In this document: positions 17,558 to 27,009 of the stretch, in pieces
Numbering within the stretch: position 1 is the first letter of the stretch
Layout: each line of letters starts with the position of its first letter
Origin: Pseudomonadota bacterium
Lineage (GTDB): Bacteria; Pseudomonadota; Alphaproteobacteria; Sphingomonadales; Sphingomonadaceae
Assembly: GCA_016781555.1 (NCBI GenBank)
Contig: JADDQD010000108.1
Coordinates: 833 to 45,998, forward strand
Direction of reading: 5' to 3'
Length of the DNA stretch: 45,166 bases
Translations under genes and position numbers: made by a program
The notes under the pieces: model-generated
Databases searched by the model: none
Seen by the model: the letters and a program-made list of their open reading frames with translations, nothing else
Told to the model about the DNA's origin: nothing

Positions 17558-19023
17558 ATGGAAGAGAGGCGCAGCATCGCCCTCAATCGGCGCAGCGTGA
17601 TCAAAGCGGCGGCGGCGAGCGGCGCCGCGGTCTTGGGGGCGCCTGCGTCCGCCGGCAGGCTTGGAAACGAAAAGAAGCGGCACGCCATCGTCGGTACCGG
17701 TCACCGCGCACGCGTTTACCAGGACGCGATCTGGGGCAAGCACAAGGACCGGAACGCGCTGGTCGCATTGTGCGACACTAATCCCGGCCGCTTGGCATTC
17801 AGCGCGAAACGCGCAGCTGCGGCGGGGGCGGCGACGCCCAAGGTCTATCTGGCCCGCGACTTCGATCGGATGATCCGCGAGATGCGAGTTGATACGATCA
17901 TCGTCACCACCCCCGACGCTAGTCATGACGATTATATCGTCCGTGCGCTCGATGCAGGATGCGACGTCATCACCGAAAAACCGATGCCACCACCGCAGCC
18001 AAGGCGCAGCGCATCCTCGAGGCCGTCAAGCGGAACAACCGCCACGTCCGGGTCGCCTTCAACTATCGCTTCACGCCGCCTCGGACGCAGGTGAAGGAGC
18101 TGCTGATGCAGGGCGCGATCGGCGATATTCTCTCGGTCGATTTCAACTGGCTGCTCGATACCACGCACGGCGCCGATTATTTCCGCCGCTGGCACAGCCG
18201 GAAGGAGATTTCCGGCGGTCTCATGGTCCACAAGTCGACACACCATTTCGATCTGGTGAATTGGTGGCTCGGCGCGGTTCCCGTAAGCGTCACCGGCGTT
18301 GGCAAACGGGAATTCTACACTCCGGTCATGGCGCGGCGGCTCGGGCTGCAAAGCCACCACGAGCGCTGCCGAACCTGCCCTGAGAAAAGCGAGTGCAGCT
18401 TCTTCCTCGACCTCGCGGCCGACGCGGGCCTCAAGGCCCTTTACCTCGATAACGAGCAATATGACGGCTATTACCGCGATCAGTGCGTGTGGCGCCCGGA
18501 GATCGACATCGAAGATACGATGAACGTGATCGTCGGCTACGACAGCGGTGCTACGCTTTCCTACAGCCTCAATGCCTGCAACGCCTGGGAAGGGTACCAG
18601 ATCGCCTTCAACGGCACCAAGGGCCGGCTCGAACACTCCATCGTCGAGAAAACCTATGTTGCGGGCGGTGACATGGTGCAGGGCGGTACCGACGCCGACC
18701 GCGTAAAAATCCGGCTGTATCCGCTTCGCGGGGCGCCGCAGGACTTGAAGCCCCGCACCGGCACGGGCGGACATGGCGGCGGCGACGATGTGATGATGGC
18801 GGACCTCTTCGGCCCGCCGAACCCGGATAGCGCCGGCCGCGTCGCCGACGAACGGGCCGGATGCTACTCGATCCTGATCGGCGCCGCCGCGAACCAATGT
18901 TTCGAAACCGGGCAGCCGGTCAAAATCGCGGACATGGTGACGGGACTGACGCGACCCGACATGCCGCCCATGCCCTCGCGCAAGGGCCCGGTGCCCATGC
19001 CGCCACGCGCGATCCGCGCCTGA
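17558..19023 (+). pseudogene. Gfo/Idh/MocA-family oxidoreductase with Tat-like signal; apparent -1 frameshift at about 17986/17987
   Basis: Frame A MEERRSIALNRRSVIKAAAASGAAVLGAPAS...HAIVGTGHRARVYQDAI...DAGCDVITEKPM continues in frame B TTAAKAQRILEAVKRNNRHVRVAFNYRFTPPRTQVKELL...; one missing base in ATG(N)CCACC. Confidence 0.85.
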
Positions 19024-19039
19024 GCCAGGAGCAAAGCAG

Positions 19040-20467
19040 ATGTTGATACAACCCTCGCGCCGAGACCTTCTTCGCTATGCCGGGGCCGGCGCTGCAGCAG
19101 GGCTGCTGCCAAGCGGCGCGCTTGCAGCAAGTGACCCTTGGGCGCGCGCCAGGGATATCGCCCGCACCGTCCGGGCCCCGACGATCCCGGGCCGAGTCTT
19201 CGACGTCACCAACTTCGGAGCCAAGGGCGACGGAAGAACGCTCAACACCGCCGCCATTGCGCAAGCGATCGACGCCTGCAATCGGATGGGCGGCGGGCGC
19301 GTGCTGGTGCCGGCGGGCCGCTTCCTCACGGGAGCGGTTCATTTGAAATCAAATGTCGAGCTGCATCTCGCCAAGGGTGCAACGCTCGCTTTCAGCACGA
19401 ACCCCGCCCATTACCCGATCGTCTTCACGCGCTGGGAGGGGATCGAACTCATGAACTACTCGCCCTTCATCTACGCTTACAAGCAGAAGAATATCGGGCT
19501 GACGGGGCAAGGGACGATCGACGGCCAGTCGGACGCGCAGCATTGGTGGTCCTGGAAAGGGCCGTGGCGCGGCACCATCGATCATGGTTGGCGCGAAGGC
19601 ATGCCCGATCAGCGCAAATCGCGCGCTGTGCTGTTTCAGATGGCGGAAGACGCGGTTCCGGTGGAAAAGCGCGTGTTTGGCCACGGCCATTATCTGCGCC
19701 CGAGCTTCGTCCAGCCCTATCTGTGCGACAACGTCCTTATCGAGGGAATCAGGGTTCGCCGCTCGCCTTTCTGGAACATTCACCCGGTGCTCTGTCGCAA
19801 TGTGACGATGCGCGGAGTGAATATCGAAGGTCACGGCCCGAACAATGATGGCGTCGACCCGGAGTCGGTCGATCATATGCTGATCGAGGATTGCGAGTTC
19901 GACACGGGCGACGACTGCATCGCAGTGAATTCCGGCCGCAATGCCGATGGGCGTCGGCTCGCCACGCCCGCGCAGAACATCCTCGTTCGCAATTGCCACA
20001 TGCGTGAAGGTCATGGCGGGGTGGTTGTGGGGAGCCAGATTTCGGGCGGCGCACGCTGGGTGTTCGCGGAGAATTGCCGGATGGACAGCCCCGACCTCTG
20101 GTACGCGATCCGGTTCAAGAACAACGCGCTTCGGGGCGGCCTCCTGGAAAATTTCTATTACCGCGACATCAATGTGGGGCGGGTCAGCCGCGCGGCGATC
20201 ACCTGCGACTTCAATTACGAAGAGGGCGAAAAGGGCAGCTTCAAACCCCAGCTTCGAAACGTCGTCATCGAGCGGCTGCGGGCGGAGAATGCGGTGCGCG
20301 TGCTCGATTCGCAGGGCCTGCCCGGTGCACCGGTGGAGGGCATCACGCTCCGGGACTGCGATTTCCGGGGCGTCACGCAGCCGAGCATCGTCCGCCACAC
20401 GCTCGGCTTGGAGTTCCAGAACGTGCGCGTGAATGGTCGGCCGGTGGATCGGCTCGAAACGGCGTGA
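19040..20467 (+). CDS. Glycoside hydrolase family 28 (polygalacturonase-type)
   Basis: FDVTNFGAKGDGRTLNTAAIAQAIDACNRMGGGRVLVPAGRFLTGAVHLKSNVELHLAKGATL...NNDGVDPESVDHMLIEDCEFDTGDDCIAVNSGR. Confidence 0.93.
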   Translation: MLIQPSRRDLLRYAGAGAAAGLLPSGALAASDPWARARDIARTVRAPTIPGRVFDVTNFGAKGDGRTLNTAAIAQAIDACNRMGGGRVLVPAGRFLTGAVHLKSNVELHLAKGATLAFSTNPAHYPIVFTRWEGIELMNYSPFIYAYKQKNIGLTGQGTIDGQSDAQHWWSWKGPWRGTIDHGWREGMPDQRKSRAVLFQMAEDAVPVEKRVFGHGHYLRPSFVQPYLCDNVLIEGIRVRRSPFWNIHPVLCRNVTMRGVNIEGHGPNNDGVDPESVDHMLIEDCEFDTGDDCIAVNSGRNADGRRLATPAQNILVRNCHMREGHGGVVVGSQISGGARWVFAENCRMDSPDLWYAIRFKNNALRGGLLENFYYRDINVGRVSRAAITCDFNYEEGEKGSFKPQLRNVVIERLRAENAVRVLDSQGLPGAPVEGITLRDCDFRGVTQPSIVRHTLGLEFQNVRVNGRPVDRLETA

Positions 20468-20510
20468 GACCTGGAACCTGTTGCCGATGTGCCACGCGAC
20501 CCAACAAAAT

Positions 20511-20524
20511 TGACACCGGTGTCC
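20511..20524. promoter_or_regulatory. Operator-like motif site 6 (TGACACCGGTGTCC)
   Basis: 13/14 match to palindromic consensus; upstream of TonB-dependent receptor. Confidence 0.75.
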
Positions 20525-20620
20525 CTCGGCACGGAAACTGCCGCTGAAGAAGGCACCTGCTTCTTGAGGCGAGCGGCGATTGGTGAAATCATGCAATGCA
20601 ACAGCCGGGCGCCTCGTTGC

Positions 20621-20634
20621 TGACACCGGTGACA
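20621..20634. promoter_or_regulatory. Operator-like motif site 7 (TGACACCGGTGACA)
   Basis: Near-consensus; 110 bp downstream of site 6, 21 bp before TonB receptor start. Confidence 0.72.
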
Positions 20635-20654
20635 ACAAACGGGAGGGAAGAGAC

Positions 20655-23594
20655 ATGTCGAACAAGTTTACGAAATCAGTGGGCGCCCGCTTCGCTGGAT
20701 CGTCCGCACTGGCTTTGGCATTGGCCACTCTGTTCCCGCATATTGCGCACGCGCAGCAAGCGCAGCCGGTCCAACAGCCCGAAGCAGGGGCGGAAGGGCG
20801 CCAAGAGCCCGCGATCGGCCAAAGTGCGCCGACGCCTACTCAAGGAGATCAGGTTTCAGGCGAGCCCGATGCCGGCGATACGGGGGCGGAAATCGTCGTC
20901 ACCGGCTTCCGCTCGAGCATCGCTGCGGCGCTTCAAGACAAGCGCCAGGCCACCGGCGTCGTCGACGTCATCAAGGCCGAAGATATCGCGGACTTCCCCG
21001 ACAACAACCTTGCCGAATCCATTCAGCGCGTCCCCGGCGTCGCGATCACCCGCGAAGCGGGCGAAGGGCGCTCCATCTCGGTTCGCGGGCTCGGACCTGC
21101 GTTCACGCGGGTTCGCATCAACGGCATGGAAGCAATCGCAACCACGGGCGGCTCCGACGCTGCCGGCGGCGTGAACCGCAGCCGCGGGTTCGACTTCAAC
21201 GTCTTTGCGTCCGAGCTTTTCAGCTCCATCGCCGTGCGCAAAACCGCATCGGCCGATGTGGAGGAGGGTTCGCTCGGCGCAACCGTTGATCTGACGACGG
21301 CGCGCCCGCTCGATTATAATGACCCCTTCGTGGTCGCCGGCTCCGCGCAGGTCGGGTACGGTGACAAATCCAAGGAGTTCGACCCACGGGTCGCCGGGCT
21401 CCTCAGCTGGCACAATGAGGATCGCACCTTCGGTGTGCTCGTCTCAGGCGCTTTTTCGGAGCGTTCCGTGCTCGAGCAAGGGCACAGCACCGTCCGCTGG
21501 GGCCCTGCCGGCGCGAACGGCGGCTTCAATCCTGCCTCGAGGCTTCCCGGCGTCAGCATAGCCCAGCTGAACCTTGCGCCGGCGCGGGACGGCAGCAATT
21601 GGGATCAGTTGATCTACCACCCGCGCATTCCGCGCTATGACAATTGGGCTTATTCGATCAAGCGGCTGGGCGTCACGGGTTCCGTGCAGTGGAAGCCGAC
21701 CGATCGCACCTCGCTCAACATCGATGCGCTTTACTCCGATTCCGACACCACGCGCGCGGAGAATTATATCGAGGCGATCTCCTTCAGCCGGGCCGCGGCA
21801 AGCGGGAAGCGCGAGACGATTATCCGGGACGGAGCCATCAACGAGCAGAACGAACTTGTCTTCGGGGTCTTCGACCGAGTCGATATGCGCGTCGAATCGC
21901 GCTTCGACGAGCTCCAAACCGAGTTCCAGCAATATACCGGCGTGCTCAGCCACGAGTTCAGCGACGCGTTCCGGGTGACCGGCTTTGGCGGTTACGCGAA
22001 GTCGGCCTTCAGCAATCCCGTCCAGACGACCATCACCCTCGACCGCATCAACACCAACGGTTACGGCTGGGATTATCGCAACAACGACCGCATGCCGGCG
22101 ATCAACCTCGGGTTCGATCCCGCCGATCCGGCCAGCTGGTCGATGAGAAATGGCGTTTCCGACATTCGCATTCGCCCGCAATTCGTCGACAACAGCTACC
22201 GAACCGGGAAGCTCCTGGGCGAGTGGGACGTCACGGAGGGCTTCACCGTCGAGCTCGGCGGCGAATATCGCCGCTTCAACTTCTCCAGCCGCGCTTTCCG
22301 GAGGCTGGTTGCGGAGACCCAAAGTCCGACGCTGACCCCGGCGCAAGTCGCGGCAGCCACCACCGTGCTGCGCGGCCCGACCGGCGATCCGAAACACAGC
22401 AGCTACATCATCCCGAACTTCAAGACGTTCGTGGATACGTACAATATATACTGCAACTGCATCCAGAACATCAACGGCCAGAACATCGACTTCCGCTTGG
22501 GCGGCGTCGAGCAGATCAACGCGCGGAGCAACTTTGCAACGGTGCAGGAGGAGAATTACGCAGGCTACCTGCAGTTCAACTTCGAATATCCGATCGGCGC
22601 CGTCACGCTGAGGGGCGATGCAGGCATTCGCTATGTCGAGACTCGGCAGGATACCACCGGATTTGCGGCGGTGAACGGCGACGTTCGCGAGCTCCGCGTG
22701 AAACGGGATTACGACAACTGGCTCCCCGCGATGAACCTGGTCGCAGAGATCACCCCCGAGCTTCTGCTTCGGTTTGCTGCGGCGAAGGTCATCACCCGGC
22801 CTGGACTCGGGAGCCTATCGCCGGGTGGGGGGCTCACGATCCAGGCCTCGAACCGAAGCTTCAATACGGGGAACCCATTCCTTAATCCCACCGAGGCGAC
22901 CAATCTCGATGTGGCCGCGGAATGGTATTTCGCCCAGGGATCGCTGCTCGGCGTTGGACTTTTCCAAAGGAACATCAGCACGCTTTCGGGCACGACGATC
23001 ACGGACCAAGTACCGTTCACCGCGCTGGGCTTGCCGCTCGAACTGCTCACCGGCACCGGCGTGCAGCCGACCGACATTTTCGATTTCCGCAGGGTCGTGA
23101 ACGGGGAGGGCGGCAAGCTCCGGGGCTTCGAAGTGAACTACCAGCATCAGCTGCGATTCCTGCCCGGCTTCCTCAGAAATCTTGGCGTTCTTGCCAACTA
23201 CACTTATGTCCAAGCCAATATCCGCTACCCTGGCCCCGGCGGCACGGCTCCGGTCACCGGGCCGCTGACGAACCTCTCCAAACAGTCGGCGAACGGCACC
23301 TTGTTCTACGAAGACAAGGTTTTCAGCATCCGGGGATCGGTCGCCTATCGCTCCGGCTATGTGACGGCCTTTGCCGGCGGTGCCCGCGAGAGCAGCACCG
23401 AAGAAGGCGTGAACTCCACCGTCAATTTCGACATGTCCAGTTCACTCGCTATCACGGAAAATATCAGCCTCACCGCCGAAGCCTTGAATCTGACCGACGA
23501 GGCGCAGGACCAGTATATCGACGAAGACAACCGGGTGGTGCTTTTCCACCGCACGGGACGCCAATTCTGGCTGGGAGTGAGGGCACGCTTCTGA
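20655..23594 (+). CDS. TonB-dependent receptor (pectin oligomer uptake candidate)
   Basis: EIVVTGFRSSIAAALQDKRQATGVVDVIKAEDIADFPDNNLAESIQRVPGVAITREAGEGRSISVRGLG plug domain; ends GRQFWLGVRARF. Confidence 0.95.
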   Translation: MSNKFTKSVGARFAGSSALALALATLFPHIAHAQQAQPVQQPEAGAEGRQEPAIGQSAPTPTQGDQVSGEPDAGDTGAEIVVTGFRSSIAAALQDKRQATGVVDVIKAEDIADFPDNNLAESIQRVPGVAITREAGEGRSISVRGLGPAFTRVRINGMEAIATTGGSDAAGGVNRSRGFDFNVFASELFSSIAVRKTASADVEEGSLGATVDLTTARPLDYNDPFVVAGSAQVGYGDKSKEFDPRVAGLLSWHNEDRTFGVLVSGAFSERSVLEQGHSTVRWGPAGANGGFNPASRLPGVSIAQLNLAPARDGSNWDQLIYHPRIPRYDNWAYSIKRLGVTGSVQWKPTDRTSLNIDALYSDSDTTRAENYIEAISFSRAAASGKRETIIRDGAINEQNELVFGVFDRVDMRVESRFDELQTEFQQYTGVLSHEFSDAFRVTGFGGYAKSAFSNPVQTTITLDRINTNGYGWDYRNNDRMPAINLGFDPADPASWSMRNGVSDIRIRPQFVDNSYRTGKLLGEWDVTEGFTVELGGEYRRFNFSSRAFRRLVAETQSPTLTPAQVAAATTVLRGPTGDPKHSSYIIPNFKTFVDTYNIYCNCIQNINGQNIDFRLGGVEQINARSNFATVQEENYAGYLQFNFEYPIGAVTLRGDAGIRYVETRQDTTGFAAVNGDVRELRVKRDYDNWLPAMNLVAEITPELLLRFAAAKVITRPGLGSLSPGGGLTIQASNRSFNTGNPFLNPTEATNLDVAAEWYFAQGSLLGVGLFQRNISTLSGTTITDQVPFTALGLPLELLTGTGVQPTDIFDFRRVVNGEGGKLRGFEVNYQHQLRFLPGFLRNLGVLANYTYVQANIRYPGPGGTAPVTGPLTNLSKQSANGTLFYEDKVFSIRGSVAYRSGYVTAFAGGARESSTEEGVNSTVNFDMSSSLAITENISLTAEALNLTDEAQDQYIDEDNRVVLFHRTGRQFWLGVRARF

Positions 23595-23613
23595 GGAAGC
23601 GTTCCGGCCAATC

Positions 23614-23648
23614 GCCGGCCGCTCCTTCGGGGGCGGCCGGCTATTTTT
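23614..23648 (+). terminator. Rho-independent terminator after TonB-dependent receptor
   Basis: GCCGGCCGCTCC-TTCG-GGGGCGGCCGGC stem-loop followed by TATTTTTC. Confidence 0.85.
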
Positions 23649-23664
23649 CGGGCGGTGCGAGGCA

Positions 23665-24663
23665 ATGAGAGTGGATCGCCGAACGGCCATTTTCGGAACT
23701 CTCGCCCTCGGGGTGGCGGCGCGCGCCGCTGGTCAGACGGCGGCTCCTTTCACCTCGCAATCAAAGCATGTCACCATGGCTGACCCGACGGAAACGATCG
23801 ACCTCTGGCCAAAGGGCGCACCCGGCGCGCCCGCGAAGCTCCCGGTGGAAACGGTGCGGGAGCGCAGCAGCGATCCTTCCTTCAACGATCGGTACGTGTT
23901 CGGGATCAGCCGCCCCCGAATGGCAGTGTTCCGGCCCGATCGGCCGAACGGAGCCGCCGTCCTCATCATGCCCGGTGGCGGGTACAATCGGGTGGTGATC
24001 GACAAGGAAGGTTATGAGATGGCGCGCTGGCTCACCGCCCGCGGCATCACCGCCTTTGTTCTTTTCTATCGCCTGCCGCATGAAGGTTGGACGGCGGGGC
24101 CAAACGTGCCGCTGTCCGACGCCCAGCGAGCCATGCGGCTCATTCGTGGCGGCGCGGCGCGCTACCGCATCGATCCCGAGCGGATATGCGCGATGGGATT
24201 TTCGGCGGGCGGACACCTTTGCGCCGACCTCCTGACCCGGTTCGATACGCCCGTTTACCGCCCTGTGGACGGTGCGGACGCTTTGTCGGCGAGGCCGGGT
24301 GGCGCCGCTCCCATTTATCCGGTCATTTCGATGATCCCGCCGATCGCGCATGCCGGGTCCCGTGAAAAGCTTATCGGTGAGGCAGCTTCGGCCGAACGCG
24401 AGCGCGCGCACTCACCGCACCTGAATGTGCCAGCCAGCGCTCCGCCGACCTTTCTCCTCCACGCCGAGGATGATGCCTCGGTGCGGGTCGAGAATACGCT
24501 CCTGCTTCGCGCGGCGCTTCGCGAGAAGCGCGTCCCGGTCGAGACGCATCTCTTCCCCGACGGCGGGCACGGCTTTGGCCTGCGTCTTGCCAAGGGCAAG
24601 ACGGTCGAGGGCTGGCAGGAGCTTTTCTTCGCCTGGGGCCGCAAGCGCGGCCTTTTCACTTGA
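23665..24663 (+). CDS. Alpha/beta hydrolase, secreted esterase (acetylesterase-like)
   Basis: NGAAVLIMPGGGYNRVVIDKEGYEMARWLTARGITAFVLFYRLPHEGW...RICAMGFSAGGHLCADL. Confidence 0.88.
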   Translation: MRVDRRTAIFGTLALGVAARAAGQTAAPFTSQSKHVTMADPTETIDLWPKGAPGAPAKLPVETVRERSSDPSFNDRYVFGISRPRMAVFRPDRPNGAAVLIMPGGGYNRVVIDKEGYEMARWLTARGITAFVLFYRLPHEGWTAGPNVPLSDAQRAMRLIRGGAARYRIDPERICAMGFSAGGHLCADLLTRFDTPVYRPVDGADALSARPGGAAPIYPVISMIPPIAHAGSREKLIGEAASAERERAHSPHLNVPASAPPTFLLHAEDDASVRVENTLLLRAALREKRVPVETHLFPDGGHGFGLRLAKGKTVEGWQELFFAWGRKRGLFT

Positions 24664-24673
24664 AGGTTTGACG

Positions 24674-26242
24674 ATGCTGAAATCTCTTGTCGCTTTCGCC
24701 CTTCTCCTGGCCGGCATCCATGCGCCGGCCGCCGCCCAGAGCCGCACCGAGATCGAGCGGACGATGAAGCGGGCGACCAGGTTCATGGTCGAGGATCTGG
24801 CGACCAACGGCGGCTATGTCTGGTCCTACCTTCCAGACCGCTCGCGCCGCTGGGGCGAGATCGAGGCGACGCCCAGCATGATCTGGGTCCAGCCTCCGGG
24901 CACGGCGACAATGGGCCACCTCTATCTCGACGCCTATCATGCGACGGGCGATGAATATTATTACGAGGCCGCGGAGAAGGTCGCCGGCGCTCTCATCGCC
25001 GGGCAGCACCGCAGCGGCGGCTGGAACTATTTCATCGACTTTGCCGGCCCGGCCGCGACGCAGCACTGGTACGAGACCACGGGCAAGAATGCCTGGCGCA
25101 TGGAGGAATTCCAGCATTATGCCGACAACGCCACGTTCGACGACATGGGAACGTCGGAGGCCTCGCAGTTCCTCCTCCGCATGTACCTGGAAAAGCGCGA
25201 CGCCAAATACCGCCCGGCGCTCGAACGGGCGATCAATTTCGTCCTCGACAGCCAGTACCCCATCGGCGGCTGGCCGCAGCGCTGGCCCTACGATCCCAAT
25301 TATCCGGCGTACCAGAGCTACATCACGTTCAATGACGACGTTGCCGCGGAGAATGTGAAGTTCCTCCTCATGGCCTACCAGCATGTCGGGGAGAGCCGCG
25401 TGCTCGACGCGATCACGCGCGGCATGAACATTTACCTCCTGACGCAGCAAGGGCCTCCCCAGGCCGGTTGGGCGCTCCAGTACACGCGTGACCTCAAACC
25501 CGCGGCGGCGCGGAGTTACGAGCCGAATGCGCTCCACACCGCATCCACGGCTTCAAACGTCGAGCAGCTGATGAACTTCTACCGCCTGACCGGCGACAGC
25601 CGCTTCCTCGCGCGCATTCCGGAAGCCCTTGCATGGCTCGAATCCGTTCGCCTGCCAGAGCCGCGTCAGGGCCGCGCCTTCCCGACCTTCGTTGAGATCG
25701 GCACCAACCGTCCGATTTACGTGCATCGCCGCGGCTCCAACGTGGTCAACGGGCAATATTATTGGGATTACAGCCCCGAAGCGACGCTCGGCCATTATTC
25801 GGCCTTTCGAAACGTTGACGTCGCCAAGCTCCGCCGTGAGTACGAAGCGCTACGCGCCATGCCAGTCACGCAAGCAACCAAAGGATCGCCGTTGCTCGCG
25901 CACGAGCCCAAGCCGCTTCCGCGCTTTTTCGTGACTGGCGGGATGACGGGCTCGGACCTCAATGCCGGATCGCCGAGCGCCAGCGTGCGCGAGCTCATTC
26001 GCTCCCTGAATGGGCAAGGCTGGTGGCCAACCCCGCTCAAGGCGACCAGCAATCCTTACCGCGGTGCCGGGCCGGCGGAGCCGACGGCGGGCGACTTTCG
26101 CACGACCCAGGTCGGCGATGCCTCGGACACGTCGCCCTACACCACCGACACTCCGGTCACTGGAATTTCGACCTCGGCTTATATCGCGAACATGGCCCGC
26201 CTGATCGAAGCTTTGGCGGGCGGTCAGGCGGCAAAAGACTGA
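24674..26242 (+). CDS. Pectate lyase, PL10-like, secreted
   Basis: Signal MLKSLVAFALLLAGIHAPAAAQ; LDSQYPIGGWPQRWPYDPNYPAYQSYITFNDDVAAENVKFLL and WLESVRLPEPRQGRAFPTFVEIGTNRPIYVHR. Confidence 0.82.
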   Translation: MLKSLVAFALLLAGIHAPAAAQSRTEIERTMKRATRFMVEDLATNGGYVWSYLPDRSRRWGEIEATPSMIWVQPPGTATMGHLYLDAYHATGDEYYYEAAEKVAGALIAGQHRSGGWNYFIDFAGPAATQHWYETTGKNAWRMEEFQHYADNATFDDMGTSEASQFLLRMYLEKRDAKYRPALERAINFVLDSQYPIGGWPQRWPYDPNYPAYQSYITFNDDVAAENVKFLLMAYQHVGESRVLDAITRGMNIYLLTQQGPPQAGWALQYTRDLKPAAARSYEPNALHTASTASNVEQLMNFYRLTGDSRFLARIPEALAWLESVRLPEPRQGRAFPTFVEIGTNRPIYVHRRGSNVVNGQYYWDYSPEATLGHYSAFRNVDVAKLRREYEALRAMPVTQATKGSPLLAHEPKPLPRFFVTGGMTGSDLNAGSPSASVRELIRSLNGQGWWPTPLKATSNPYRGAGPAEPTAGDFRTTQVGDASDTSPYTTDTPVTGISTSAYIANMARLIEALAGGQAAKD

Positions 26243-26286
26243 AGGGTAGTTGGGGCGGACCTCGCCTCTCGGAGGCTCAGGATCGG

Positions 26287-27009
26287 CTAACGTCGCTTTC
26301 GAAGGCGCCGCTTCAGCGCCCGCACATCCGGCTTCCACGCCGTTCGGAATAAGAGGTAGAAGCCAGTAATCGCCAACCACATCGTCCCGAAGGCGACGGT
26401 GATGATGAGCGGGTGGTTGAAGCTCGTCCGGCTCAGATAATCCATATTGTGGAGCATCCAGAAGAAGTCCCAGATGCGCCACGTATCGTTGCGGCGCTCG
26501 AGAAGCTGCGCCGTAGAAGCTGAGACATAGTAGCTGCTATTCTCGTCGTCGGCGAAGTCGACGCGCCAGATCGGAAGCTGGTGCTCACGGACGGCGAAGG
26601 TGATTTCCGGAATCTTCCTCACTGCGATGATGTGGCCGTTTCCGGCATAGGCTGCGGCTGCGATGGTTCGTGCAAGCGCCGCATCGACCCGAACCCGCCG
26701 GCCGGATGCGGCGTCAAACAGCATGGTGCCGACCGGGGTCGTGACTTCGAACACGTACCGGCCGAGCAGTGGGCGGACGGCGAAATTAGTGATCGGAATG
26801 TCGTCCAGCTCCCGGCGCAGGATCGGCCAAGCCGAGGCGGCGGACAGCGCGGGAGCCGCCGCTGCCGCTCGGGATGGGCCGCCCGCGACCTCCTTCATGT
26901 CGAGCCAGGCCATCATTGCGCCGCTGAGGCTCCAGATGACGAACTGGAGGCCGATGACGAGGCCGATCCACTTGTGGATGCGGCGGAGCAGGAGGCTCGG
27001 AATCCTCAT
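26287..27009 (-). CDS. PepSY-domain membrane protein
   Basis: MRIPSLLLRRIHKWIGLVIGLQFVIWSLSGAMMAWLD...WRIWDFFWMLHNMDY. Confidence 0.8.
   Translation of the reverse strand: MRIPSLLLRRIHKWIGLVIGLQFVIWSLSGAMMAWLDMKEVAGGPSRAAAAAPALSAASAWPILRRELDDIPITNFAVRPLLGRYVFEVTTPVGTMLFDAASGRRVRVDAALARTIAAAAYAGNGHIIAVRKIPEITFAVREHQLPIWRVDFADDENSSYYVSASTAQLLERRNDTWRIWDFFWMLHNMDYLSRTSFNHPLIITVAFGTMWLAITGFYLLFRTAWKPDVRALKRRLRKRR

Noticed and set aside
17694-17706. GGTACCGGTCACC, resembles operator core
   Set aside because: Inside coding sequence (GTGHRA NAD motif) and flanks do not match the TGACA/GGAAA arms
17932-18897. 321-aa minus-strand ORF
   Set aside because: Antisense to the Gfo/Idh/MocA gene
19349-20728. 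459-aa minus-strand ORF
   Set aside because: Antisense of GH28 gene and the TonB promoter; no recognisable domain
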